Positions 17,901 through 26,110 of a DNA stretch of 64,000 nucleotides are shown in pieces. Location of the stretch: contig JAEZKC010000026.1 of assembly GCA_023436205.1 (NCBI GenBank), positions 1 through 64,000 on the forward strand, read 5' to 3'. Every line of letters starts with the position of its first letter. Within the stretch, counting starts at the first letter, position 1. The notes beneath the pieces are model-generated. The model was not told where the DNA came from, ran no database searches, and saw only the letters and a list, made by a program, of their open reading frames with translations. A program made the position numbers and the translations under genes. Source of the stretch: Fibrobacterota bacterium. Its GTDB lineage: Bacteria > Fibrobacterota > Chitinivibrionia > Chitinivibrionales > Chitinispirillaceae.

Positions 17901-20900
17901 TTTATGACCGGAGCTTACTATTGTGCCGTTGTTTTTCTCTGTCAAAACAAGATTATTGTCCACACAGCCATCTGTCGGAAAGGTAGCCCGGATTTGAGCG
18001 GTGGAACCTGAAATTCCGATCAACTCAAGAGATGGTTCCCTCTCCATCGGAAAATGGTCAGTAATCCCCAGTAGATATCTCCTCATCCATGCATAATCTA
18101 TTGAATTTACACTGTTACTACCATCCACATCTGCAGCAGAAAGGCCATTAACACTGGGAAATTCTGTTATGATCTTAAGAAGATAGCGCTTCATCAAAGC
18201 GTAATCTATGGAGTTGACCAGCCCGTCTCCATTGACATCACCATAGCGGAAAGTTGCCTGGGATGCAGGGGTCTTTACACTTTGCACTACACCCTCTGCT
18301 GTTCCCATGCCATTTGTGGCATACGCTTTGAAATAATATAATCTATCAGAGAGCAATCCTTTCAGTTCAGATGAAAACTCACCATCAAAATGAGTGTTGC
18401 CCGCAATAATCTTATTGTTTATGTCAGATGAACTCATTCCCCAATAGAAGCCGTACTCTTTGATTTCACTTCCGCCGTTTTTATCGATTTTACCTTTCAT
18501 AATGATTGAATTGCAGGTGACATTTGTAGGAGCTACTGTTAAGACACTGGGTCGACCTGCGGCAGTGCCGGCTTTTTCTATTGTACCGTAACCAAAACCA
18601 GCTTCATTCTCCGCAAATGCCTGATAGTAATAAGGGGTGCCGGCAGTCAGACCGTCTACTGTTTTGGAAAAAGGTCCGGTGATCGTGCTTGTACCGACTA
18701 TGGTCTTATTGCTGAGAACTGTTGGAGAAATCCCCCACAGAAAACCGTAGGATATCAAATCAGCCCCGCCATTACTTTCGACACTGGCGTTAAGCACAAT
18801 AGTGCTGGCGGTTGCAGGACCCTGAAGTTTCGTAAGTACAGTTGGTTTTGTAATTGTCTGTTCTGCTGTAGTGGCCGTAATTACTGTACCCCTTGCGGTT
18901 CCGATGCCGTTAGTTGCAAATGCACGGTAATAATAGACCGAGCCGGGGGTCAGACCCGGCAATTCTTTTGTAAATTCACCAGTAATAGTGCTGTTTCCCA
19001 CAATCTCCTGTTCCGTAAGAGCCTGGGAACTTGTGCCCCACTCAAAGCCATAGGAGAGCAGAGGTGAACCGCCGTTCTTTTCCACACTTCCCACCATGGT
19101 GATGCTTGTTGCTGTTGCACCTCGCTGTAGCTCTGAAATCACAACGGGAACAGATGCGGCAGTTCCGCCCTTTACCACTGCACCTTCGCTGGGACCAACC
19201 CCATTTATGGCATAAGCTTTATAGTAGTAGGGCGTGCCGGGGTTGAGGCCGGGCAAAGTTTTAGAGAAGCTTCCTTCAACAGTGCTTGTCCCCACTACTA
19301 CTTTCGTGGTGAGTGATGTTGAACTGGTACCCCAGTAAAAACCGTATTCAATAAGTGGCGAGCCTCCGTTCTTGTCAACGCTTCCTTCCATGGTGATGCT
19401 TGTGGTGGTTACGCCGCTCGGCACCTTAGTGGTCACTACAGGAACAGAAGCTGCTGTTCCGCCCTTTACCACTGCACCTTCACTGGGACCAACCCCATTT
19501 ATGGCATAAGCTTTATAATAGTAGGGAGTCCCGGGGGTGAGACTTGGCAGAGTTTTAGAGAAACTTCCGTCAACGGTGCTTGTTCCCACTACGATTTTTG
19601 TAGTGAGTGAAGTTGCACTGGTTCCCCAATAAAAACCATACTCGGTCAGAGCAGAACCACCGTTTCTATCAACGCTTCCTTCCATGGTTATACTTGTGGT
19701 GGTTGAGCTGCTCTGCGCCTTAGTAGTCACTACAGGTGCAGAAGCGGCTGTTCCCCCCTTTACCACTGCACCTTCGCCGGGACCAACCCCATTTATGGCA
19801 TAAGCTTTATAGTAGTAGGTGGTGCCGGGGTTGAGGCCGGGCAGAATTCTGGAGTAATTTCCATCAACAGTGCTCGTCCCCACAATAACTTTGGTCGTAA
19901 GCGAAGTTGAACTGGTACCCCAGTAAAAACCATACTCGGTCAGAGCAGAACCTCCATTCTTGTCAATACTTCCTACCATTGTGATGCTTGTACTGGTTGA
20001 GCTGCTCTGCGCTTTGGTAGTCACTACAGGTGCAGAAGCGGCTGTTCCGCCCTTTACCACTGCACCTTCGCCGGGACCAACCCCATTTACGGCATAAGCT
20101 TTATAGTAGTAGGTGGTGCCGGGGTTGAGGCCGGGCAAAGTTCTGGAGTAATTTCCATCAATAGTGCTCGTCCCCACAATAACTTTGGTCGTAAGCGAAG
20201 TTGAACTGGTACCCCAGTAAAAACCATACTCGGTCAGAACAGAACCTCCATTCTTGTCAATACTTCCTACCATTGTGATGCTTGTAGTGGTTGAGCTGCT
20301 CTGCGCTTTGGTAGTCACTACAGGTGCAGAAGCAGCTGTTCCGCCCTTTACCACTGCACCTTCGTCGGGACCAACCCCATTTATGGCATAAGCTTTATAG
20401 TAGTAGGTGGTGCCGGGGTTGAGGCCGGGCAGAGTTCTGGAGAATCTTCCGTCTATTGTGCTTGTTCCCACTATAACTTTCGTGGTGACAGAAGATGAAC
20501 TGGTGCCCCAGTAAAATCCGTATTCTCTCAGGGAAGAGCCACCATTCCTGTCAACGCTTCCTTCCATGGTGATGCTTGTGGTGGATGAGCTGCTCTGTGC
20601 TTTTGTGCTGACCGTAGGGGCAGATGCGGATGTTCCGCAGCTGATTACTGAACCATAGCTGGTCCCGATACCGTTTTTCGCATATGCTTTATAATAATAA
20701 GGAGTGCCGGGGCTGAGCCCTGAAAGTGTTCTGGAAAAACTGCCGCTTATGGTACTGGTTCCCACAATGACTTTTGTTGACACCGATGAAGAGCTGGTGC
20801 CCCAGTAAAAACCGTATTCACTCAGTGCCGATCCGCCGTTTTTATCAACACTACCCTCCATTTTTATACTGGTAGCAGTTGTGCTGCTTGGCGTTTTTGA

Positions 20901-21287
20901 TGTCACTGAAGGGGAAGTTGCGGCCGTTCCTATGGTGACAATAGTTCCAAGCGCGGTTCCTACTCCATTTTTGGCGAATGCCTGTACGTAATAGCGTGTA
21001 CCCGGAGTAAGACCTGTTACTCTATGGGTAAATTCACCGCTTATAGTACTGGTTCCGACCACTTTGTAGTTATCGAAACCCATCGGATCAGTTCCCCAGT
21101 AAAACCCGTATGAGGTCAAGTGTGACCCGCCATTTTTTTCGATGCTCCCGACCAGTGTGATGCTGGTGGTGGTTACATCTCTTTGTCCCACAGTAAGCAC
21201 TGTAGGTGGATAGAGCGTTTGTCCCATACTGATCAGGTATGCGAACAAAATGAAAACACCTGTTCTGATTGTGAAAGACATAAACAA
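14922..21287 (-). CDS. Giant secreted protein: ten FN3-like repeats, type I dockerin, PG-binding domain
   Basis: A 2121-residue exported protein. Signal peptide: residues 1-23 (GVFILFAYLISMGQT). Ten tandem FN3-like repeats of about 98 residues follow to about residue 1010, each with a TSITMEGSVDKNGGS-type start, the signature YGFYWG, and a PGTPYYYKAYA strand. Next comes a two-loop dockerin (YGDVNGDGLVNSIDYALMKR; DVDGSNSVNSIDYAWMRR). The middle region has at least two segments resembling copper-amine-oxidase N-terminal domains (GGSVEWDPANRLAIAKV). A PG_binding_1-like domain lies near residues 1680-1750 (YIAVKKFQQEKNLPATGVLD), and the last ~370 residues match nothing I know. The fourth to seventh repeats are nearly identical at DNA level with a 294-base period. 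A cohesin gene lies 1.0 kb upstream on the same strand. No catalytic domain is visible; a structural, adhesive or scaffold-bound role is inferred. A terminator follows. Confidence 0.9.
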   Translation of the reverse strand: MFMSFTIRTGVFILFAYLISMGQTLYPPTVLTVGQRDVTTTSITLVGSIEKNGGSHLTSYGFYWGTDPMGFDNYKVVGTSTISGEFTHRVTGLTPGTRYYVQAFAKNGVGTALGTIVTIGTAATSPSVTSKTPSSTTATSIKMEGSVDKNGGSALSEYGFYWGTSSSSVSTKVIVGTSTISGSFSRTLSGLSPGTPYYYKAYAKNGIGTSYGSVISCGTSASAPTVSTKAQSSSSTTSITMEGSVDRNGGSSLREYGFYWGTSSSSVTTKVIVGTSTIDGRFSRTLPGLNPGTTYYYKAYAINGVGPDEGAVVKGGTAASAPVVTTKAQSSSTTTSITMVGSIDKNGGSVLTEYGFYWGTSSTSLTTKVIVGTSTIDGNYSRTLPGLNPGTTYYYKAYAVNGVGPGEGAVVKGGTAASAPVVTTKAQSSSTSTSITMVGSIDKNGGSALTEYGFYWGTSSTSLTTKVIVGTSTVDGNYSRILPGLNPGTTYYYKAYAINGVGPGEGAVVKGGTAASAPVVTTKAQSSSTTTSITMEGSVDRNGGSALTEYGFYWGTSATSLTTKIVVGTSTVDGSFSKTLPSLTPGTPYYYKAYAINGVGPSEGAVVKGGTAASVPVVTTKVPSGVTTTSITMEGSVDKNGGSPLIEYGFYWGTSSTSLTTKVVVGTSTVEGSFSKTLPGLNPGTPYYYKAYAINGVGPSEGAVVKGGTAASVPVVISELQRGATATSITMVGSVEKNGGSPLLSYGFEWGTSSQALTEQEIVGNSTITGEFTKELPGLTPGSVYYYRAFATNGIGTARGTVITATTAEQTITKPTVLTKLQGPATASTIVLNASVESNGGADLISYGFLWGISPTVLSNKTIVGTSTITGPFSKTVDGLTAGTPYYYQAFAENEAGFGYGTIEKAGTAAGRPSVLTVAPTNVTCNSIIMKGKIDKNGGSEIKEYGFYWGMSSSDINNKIIAGNTHFDGEFSSELKGLLSDRLYYFKAYATNGMGTAEGVVQSVKTPASQATFRYGDVNGDGLVNSIDYALMKRYLLKIITEFPSVNGLSAADVDGSNSVNSIDYAWMRRYLLGITDHFPMEREPSLELIGISGSTAQIRATFPTDGCVDNNLVLTEKNNGTIVSSGHKVSDTYSFDDLQSGLLYEAEMQWSSHGKNVMFALPVTDNLFHLTDLVAIHGGSVEWDPANRLAIAKVNNTTRKYNLTTIHADNTGEIDIINDKIVMTESLFRNEFYSVLSGENFLYILAGSHLQVSGDTSIVTINGIEKRYLSKDSKIVNGQIVVKTADFAYDFNLGLLQGEVYLRKLVEKTPGTQIGWDNEKRCAWVSYNGRTKYYKSGDYGVRFVNDRVMVSDSELTYLITEHTPTLEILQGGITRTTINVKVVYPYDGNSGNELRIRPVGGQSWSSFRSDRSMDHGIYTFSNLVPGCEVEVESRYVDGSGYTRSLVERVRLKYNDPYLSAKPSGINGIDIALQYPFSFDPANELFLVDNGVRSKIEAASKDGYYKVTERLTGGNSYSLEMVWMRDGVRETKTVQVIAGEKIRMYSTVDGSFVDVYQNQLPLGAEWIDENANLTLYSAEDGQAKNFPAWKIQNALARDWLHAQDNVTVYTLAGGYRVRADMLRSELQKTNTFTKYSKVVLKNGLSYKSVSADGLPDSIRNGWAFINRETEYDRIGENVKSSIVELAQGYMQVININRRSNLYNLSQYGCDGYWVTGGETYIAVKKFQQEKNLPATGVLDRKTFAVLQYEGEQAKNQLNGSGLLQTTPIEYISSAMKTIEEKKPVVASEVNEVNNRFGLPVPTAGPAPVHTPLPTPNPEMEELAEALRGKGHVTTASLIEEHIKNAPKREMYFTNAPTGPDVSGLDPHLVAEVIKTAKRDIIDWLNWELICSTQPTRTIDLPSSLKANIPVMYYYSVMYDNEKDIIDKRNDQTLQNFLKFSINFAYNWADNSDKTAFLNTIPYYGTVAYGIVTAGIAYVATECTPGLELEPLPFFNATTNLARAQFQKDLFDLERPHLNFVILDPDTRKTWLERLNRIREEILKVEAQYKGNTIAELYCWHGLKFVAEVSTANTFMDGYSNREVNEFRTSLEPKFQSMKDSLVKAVTDKSGNLLCDLFWPQK
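18050..18246 (-). other. Dockerin domain within the giant protein
   Basis: Two 22-residue-type calcium-binding repeats: DVNGDGLVNSIDYALMKRYL and DVDGSNSVNSIDYAWMRRYL. Both keep the D-x-N/D-x-D/S pattern of EF-hand-like dockerin loops and an identical SIDYA recognition segment, as in type I dockerins. It sits between the FN3 array and the C-terminal region, not at the C-terminus as in most cellulosomal enzymes. Confidence 0.9.
18250..21209 (-). repeat. Ten in-frame FN3-like coding repeats, ~294-bp period
   Basis: Identical strings recur at a 294-base step; for example GAAGCGGCTGTT begins at 19741 and 20035, and GAAGCAGCTGTT at 20329. The units nearest the middle are nearly identical in DNA, while the first and the last three have diverged, which fits recent local duplication. 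Copy number is likely to vary between strains and to be hard to assemble. Confidence 0.85.
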
Positions 21288-21425
21288 ACCCCTTGTTTAA
21301 TTGTTTGGTAACGTGTGATGACTTGAAGTAAATATGAGGTATAAGCAGCCAGTCAGCAACAAACCTCGGCTAAATAGCGTTTCAGATTTTGAAACAGGCT
21401 GTAGGGGTAAGAAAAAGGAAGAAAA

Positions 21426-22286
21426 TCAGGTCTGGCTTTCTGCAGGTATTTGTTTTGTAAGGGGGAAGAGCTGAAGAGTGCACTGATATACCCGATCTGC
21501 CCCGGTATCTTTTTCTGAAATGACCAGAAGTTTTTTGCGAAGTCTTGCCAGTTCCGATTTGGCAACTTTAAAGCCCTCTTGTGAGAGTGGCATGTAGACT
21601 TCGGAAATATCGCGGACCTCTTTGGAGAACAGATCAATGGCCTGAAGTCCCAGCTCCATTTTAGATTTCATATAGGTTTTCCACAATTCTGTCTTCACTG
21701 ATGGGTCTTTCATAATGATTGCATCACTCGGCTTGAGAAATCCACTTTTATCCATACGCACCATTCCAATGCTCTTAAGGACCTCCAGCGCCTCTCTGGC
21801 TTCCTTATCATCAAGCGCAGGAGTGATCATATCCGCAATCTGCTTGTAGTTTTTCCCTTTGGTGGGGTAAATCAAAAGCAGTTCGCGGACTGCTGATATG
21901 TACCACTTGGTTAGGTAAGCAAGGTGTTCTGCAGTCACCAGTGCAGGCTGGATACCCCGAACTGAAGTTAACTTTTCAAAATATGTTGCTTTCTCTTCGT
22001 GACTGCCTGCCTGGTTGTATGCGACAAGCAGCTCAAAGTACTCACTTTCTCTAGAATCGAGCTTGAAAAGCTTCTGAAGCTTTACACAATAGCTGCCCGT
22101 AAGATTAATTCTTCCCCTGATTATGTTGGGGAACCATCCCGGAGATGATGCCCCGACACGCTGTGCGATAAACCTGTAGGAAAAGGATCTGTTTTCTGAT
22201 TTACGGCTCTTATAGGCTGCTTCAAGGTAAGCCCTGTAATCAGTGAAGTCGAAGATGTTAGGAACTACGGTTTCTTCTTCGGCCAT
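21426..22286 (-). CDS. TIGR02147-family (DUF4423) regulator-like protein
   Basis: A 286-residue cytosolic protein of the TIGR02147 family, a group expanded in Fibrobacter. Family hallmarks: IFDFTDYRAYLEAAYKSRK, FSYRFIAQRVGASSPGWF followed by an NLTGSYCVKLQKLFKL helix (HTH-like), the central EYFELLVAYNQAGSHEEK, and a winged-helix-like C-terminal half. The family is taken to be transcriptional regulators, though little is proven. The gene begins 15 bases after the cohesin gene stop and ends 138 bases before the giant dockerin gene, all on one strand, so control of the cohesin/dockerin pair is a reasonable inference. Confidence 0.85.
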   Translation of the reverse strand: MAEEETVVPNIFDFTDYRAYLEAAYKSRKSENRSFSYRFIAQRVGASSPGWFPNIIRGRINLTGSYCVKLQKLFKLDSRESEYFELLVAYNQAGSHEEKATYFEKLTSVRGIQPALVTAEHLAYLTKWYISAVRELLLIYPTKGKNYKQIADMITPALDDKEAREALEVLKSIGMVRMDKSGFLKPSDAIIMKDPSVKTELWKTYMKSKMELGLQAIDLFSKEVRDISEVYMPLSQEGFKVAKSELARLRKKLLVISEKDTGADRVYQCTLQLFPLTKQIPAESQT

Positions 22287-22301
22287 GAGAGCCCTTAACC
22301 A

Positions 22302-23015
22302 TTACCGGGTTGACTTGCTAAGATATACTCCGGGAGCAATCCTTTGCGATGGAGACACTCTGGTCCCCCGCAGATTGTATCCATACACAGAACTCGTTGC
22401 AATGCTGTACTGCCTTTTGCTCATGCGAATGAAACGAGTTTCATCACTTCTGATCTTTTGTGAAGACACATGTTCTCTATTCAGATTTGACTTTGGAACC
22501 AACTGTATACCTCCTGCCGATTCAATAAAAGGTATACTGTTGAAATTTATATCTGAGAAGCTTTCTCCATCAAGCAGCACTTCTGAAAATCCCTGAGAAG
22601 ACCCTTTTACATAAATTGACATCACTGCCAGGATTCCCTCCTGCGCAATTGCGCCATCTGAACTGTTGGCTAGAAAAAGTACATTCAATGATCCCTGCTG
22701 ATTTCCCGGGCTGAATTCCATATCGGAGGCGAAAGGGACTATTTCACCGGCATCAAAACTGATAATATTCAAAAGTTCCGAATCAAATTGTACATTGAAG
22801 AGGCAACTGGTTATCCCCTCGGGCGGGATGTTCTGCAATGAGACATTCAGCGTAACAGTATCTTCACAATCTGCAACAGTCGAATCGATACTGACCTTGA
22901 GAGGCAATGATGAGATGATCTTGATTGACGCGTGTGCTGCAGGTTTTGCATTTACCTTTCCGATAGTAAGGGCAGGAAACGCCAGACACAAAAAAATGAG
23001 AATACTACCTTTCAT
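22302..23015 (-). CDS. Secreted cohesin-domain protein with sorting-like C-terminus
   Basis: A 237-residue exported protein. A signal peptide (residues 1-22, ILIFLCLAFPALTIG) is followed by one cohesin domain, about residues 38-172. Typical type I cohesin features are VTLNVSLQNIPPEGITSCLF, the FDSELLNIISFDAGEIVP strand pair, GSLNVLFLANSSDGAIAQEG, and the closing FSDINFNSIPFIESAGGIQL. The last ~35 residues (YGYNLRGTRVSPSQRIAPGV plus YLSK) resemble a T9SS type A sorting domain and could anchor the cohesin at the cell surface. AAAGGA 6 bases before the ATG at 23015 decides the start over an ATG at 23030. It is followed after 15 bases by the TIGR02147 gene and then the dockerin gene. Confidence 0.85.
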   Translation of the reverse strand: MKGSILIFLCLAFPALTIGKVNAKPAAHASIKIISSLPLKVSIDSTVADCEDTVTLNVSLQNIPPEGITSCLFNVQFDSELLNIISFDAGEIVPFASDMEFSPGNQQGSLNVLFLANSSDGAIAQEGILAVMSIYVKGSSQGFSEVLLDGESFSDINFNSIPFIESAGGIQLVPKSNLNREHVSSQKIRSDETRFIRMSKRQYSIATSSVYGYNLRGTRVSPSQRIAPGVYLSKSTR

Positions 23016-23044
23016 GTTGAATCCTTTCATTTATGGAAAGTTCT

Positions 23045-23073
23045 AAAATAAATGCGACCTGTACTATTTGCAA
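23045..23073 (-). promoter_or_regulatory. Candidate promoter of the cohesin-dockerin locus
   Basis: On the minus strand TTGCAA (23073-23068) and TATTTT (23050-23045) are separated by 17 bases. The predicted start near 23038 leaves a leader of about 20 bases before the ATG at 23015. Each hexamer matches the sigma-70 consensus at four of six positions. Confidence 0.35.
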
Positions 23074-23198
23074 CTACACCAAACCACAGACTGTGCTTTG
23101 AATACTAATGTGAGAGCAGACCAATATAGCTGTTCAAATGACATCTTTTCCGTATTATATTGTAGCTCGGTCAAAGTTCCACAATCAACAAAGCTCAT

Positions 23199-26093
23199 AT
23201 GAAAGTGAAGCAACACAGATCGTATTCGATTATCCTCCTTTGTGGTCTGATTTTTCTGACCAGCAGGTGTACCCAAACCACCTCGCCATTCATTGAAACT
23301 ACAGGTGGAGAAACACTCAATGAGCGCTATGTTGCGATATATATGCACGGTGGGAAGCAGAGAGCGAAAAATGCAACCGTTTCCATCGGATTTACTGGTG
23401 GAGACAATGAAGCTTACTACTACGTCACTGATTCTAACGGTGTCTTGTTTATTCCGCCGCTTAAAGATTCGCTTTACTCAATTTTCATTGAAAAAGTTGA
23501 TTCTTCTGACAGCAGTACCTATGTAGCTTTCCAGGATTCAGTTTTCATATCCCCCGATACGCACACGGTACAGAATGATACTCTGAGATTGGCAGGAGAG
23601 CTGCGTGGATATGTCAGGCTGGAAGAGTACGACAATAGGCCAGAATTCCTTAAACGGGGTATCGTTCATATCCTGGGGACTTCGAAAAACGTTCATGTAG
23701 ACAGCACCGGTGCTTTCAGTTTGAAAAATGTAGTGCCCGGAGCAGAATATGACCTTAAGGTAGTCCCCAATGCAAGGGGGTATAGAGAGGAGTTCAGGAG
23801 CATTTATTTCCCTGACAACCAGACCATCTATCAGATGGACACAATAAAACTGGAGATTGACACTCTGCCTCCGGTGTTTATCAAAAGTCTTGATTACGAC
23901 TCCCTGAGGGGAATAACGAAAGTGACCTGGAAACCTCTGAACGGATATGACATCATCTCCTACAACGTTTTCAAATCACGATTATCCGGAACAAACCCCG
24001 AATACGCAAGGATGCATATCGGGTTTACAACAGACAATGTGTTCCTTGACACACTCTTTTCAAATACACCTAAAAGCAGTCAGCTTTCATTGGATGACAC
24101 GAACAGCTATACTTACCGTTACAATATCAATGCACTCAGCAGCCATGAACAGAGTGTTCAGCTGGATTCCAAAACGGACACAGTCACAGTTCGCAGCCCC
24201 TGGTTTTTCCGGTCCGAAATCAAACACCAGCTGCTTGATTCAGCCACAAACAACCTGATTCCAAATGCAATCATATCCCGCACCCTGGCAGTGGCGTTTT
24301 CCATAGAAAATAACAGATGGCCTGTTCAGCACATCAGGATTCGTGACGAGCAGGGTTCCGAAATTTATAAGCGGGAATTGGACACTGCCCTGACCACATT
24401 TTTCGATACTCTCTACTTCAACTGGCCCACCCGTTGTAATAAATCTTTGTACCTGTCTGTTCTCGATGAAGATGGTAACGAGAGGCCGTTCTGCAGGGAT
24501 ACCATCAGATATGAAGTAACAGATTTCAATCTTTATGTGGCAAATATGAGTATTCTGCCAGAGTTTCCAGTTGCAGGTAAACCGCTTGGCGGTAAAGTGG
24601 AGATAGGGTGTCTGGGGAAACCGGATATGAAGGACGTTAACATCGATGTCGCACTATATTCAAATGAAGTGCTGATAATGAGGCAAGTGGTCCCGATTGA
24701 GCTTTTTGAAAACGGAAAAAGGGTTCCAGTGCTTTTTGATACCACTATCGCAGATACCGTAAAAAGTCCCGGCATCTACTCCATGAGAGCCACGGTCAAT
24801 GAGCTGAATGCTGTTTATGAATCGGAGAAAAAAGACAACTCCATCACCTCTGAAGTATTTGTTTCCGATATAGATTTGGAAATTGTCGACCTTGTCTTTG
24901 ATTCGACATACTTATTTGATACTAATAAATACAGGTGCGGAGTGAAAATCAGAAACAGTGGCACCACTGATTACTACAGCGGACAGTATCATTCCAAAGT
25001 GGCATTCAATATAGACGACAACTTCAACTGCTGGGGATTTCTCGATACAATTAAAGCAGGGGACTCCATAACGGTATGGGGTCTTTACAACACCTCCTAT
25101 AATTCGCTCTGGCCTGCGACATACGGTCTTCATTATATCTGGGCGAAGCTTGATCCGGAAAAATCAATACCGGAGCTAAATAAAGGTAATAACCATGCAA
25201 ATCGGGAATTTTTTGTTGATGATTATAATCTTGCCATAAGAGATCTTGAAGTGTTCTTCAATGACAGTCTCACCAAAGTAACCGGCACTGCGAAAATAAC
25301 CAGATCCGGATCGGTTGTAAATCCCGCTCACCCGAACAACGGAATCAACAATGTTAAAGTCATTTTAAAAGCCGAAACTGTTGCTGACACCTTTTTTATA
25401 CCTGCAAGTGATCTGGCAGCTAAAGATTCATTTACTTTCCCGATCAGGAAGAGTACTGACCAACTATTTTTCAATGGCAAAAAATTCATAAATTTCACGA
25501 TTGCAATTGATCCTGAAAACCATTTGCGCGAAACTTCGGAATCGGACAACAACTGCCAGTTCCAAGTGGAAAAGGATACTTTTTATGTAAATGGTACCTT
25601 CGATAGGAAAAATCCTAATTCATCTGACAGTACCTACGGCTGGGTACCGGATGATCATTTTGGGTTCGCTGAATTCGAATGGAATGACAATGGCGAACAT
25701 TGGGCAGATTCCCGCACTATCAGTATCGAAATCCCCAGTTCAGTGAAAAGTTATGCGTGCTGGAAGTATCCTTTAACGGGAATTGTAGCGAACAGATTCT
25801 ATTGGGTCAGAGGTTCGGTCAGGGGATATTCAATTGAGCAGGAACCCGGAGCCACAATGGCTCCCATATCTGTGGGCTTTGATGGAACCGGATTTTTGAT
25901 CGGAGTAAGCAAAGCGGATGCAGAGAAGAGCTGGACCGATTTTGCCGGCATTATCAAAGCATCCGATGGTCAGACCAGTTACGCCCTGTCCTGTAATCTT
26001 GGGTTCGACAACAATACCAACAAAGTTTCAGGAACGGCATATTTCGATGATATAATGCTTGAGGGGATCAATGAAAAGCATATCCGGAAGTGA
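23199..26093 (+). CDS. Large secreted lipoprotein with CARDB-like and beta-sandwich domains
   Basis: A 964-residue exported protein. The N-terminus (SIILLCGLIFLTSRC) resembles a lipoprotein signal, although Arg before Cys is unusual. Two CarboxypepD_reg-like segments (residues about 35-215) are followed by an FN3-like domain (VTWKPLNGYDIISYNVFKS). Two or three CARDB-type domains follow, ending in motifs such as NELNAVYESEKKDNSI and PEKSIPELNKGNNHANREF. The C-terminal ~150 residues look like a carbohydrate-binding jelly roll (FYWVRGSVRGYS; TAYFDDIMLEGI). It is transcribed away from the cohesin gene, sharing a 180-base divergent promoter region, and converges on the tonB operon with 17 bases between stops. 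Probably a surface or periplasmic binding protein. Confidence 0.75.
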   Translation: MKVKQHRSYSIILLCGLIFLTSRCTQTTSPFIETTGGETLNERYVAIYMHGGKQRAKNATVSIGFTGGDNEAYYYVTDSNGVLFIPPLKDSLYSIFIEKVDSSDSSTYVAFQDSVFISPDTHTVQNDTLRLAGELRGYVRLEEYDNRPEFLKRGIVHILGTSKNVHVDSTGAFSLKNVVPGAEYDLKVVPNARGYREEFRSIYFPDNQTIYQMDTIKLEIDTLPPVFIKSLDYDSLRGITKVTWKPLNGYDIISYNVFKSRLSGTNPEYARMHIGFTTDNVFLDTLFSNTPKSSQLSLDDTNSYTYRYNINALSSHEQSVQLDSKTDTVTVRSPWFFRSEIKHQLLDSATNNLIPNAIISRTLAVAFSIENNRWPVQHIRIRDEQGSEIYKRELDTALTTFFDTLYFNWPTRCNKSLYLSVLDEDGNERPFCRDTIRYEVTDFNLYVANMSILPEFPVAGKPLGGKVEIGCLGKPDMKDVNIDVALYSNEVLIMRQVVPIELFENGKRVPVLFDTTIADTVKSPGIYSMRATVNELNAVYESEKKDNSITSEVFVSDIDLEIVDLVFDSTYLFDTNKYRCGVKIRNSGTTDYYSGQYHSKVAFNIDDNFNCWGFLDTIKAGDSITVWGLYNTSYNSLWPATYGLHYIWAKLDPEKSIPELNKGNNHANREFFVDDYNLAIRDLEVFFNDSLTKVTGTAKITRSGSVVNPAHPNNGINNVKVILKAETVADTFFIPASDLAAKDSFTFPIRKSTDQLFFNGKKFINFTIAIDPENHLRETSESDNNCQFQVEKDTFYVNGTFDRKNPNSSDSTYGWVPDDHFGFAEFEWNDNGEHWADSRTISIEIPSSVKSYACWKYPLTGIVANRFYWVRGSVRGYSIEQEPGATMAPISVGFDGTGFLIGVSKADAEKSWTDFAGIIKASDGQTSYALSCNLGFDNNTNKVSGTAYFDDIMLEGINEKHIRK

Positions 26094-26110
26094 GCTGAAT
26101 CCCCGTCTTC

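Noticed and set aside
18250..21209. Regular repeats that might be taken for a CRISPR array
   Set aside because: The period is 294 bases and the repeats are in-frame coding units of an FN3-like array.
14922..23015. A classical cellulosome gene cluster
   Set aside because: Only one cohesin and one dockerin are present, and no glycoside hydrolase or scaffoldin with several cohesins is found.
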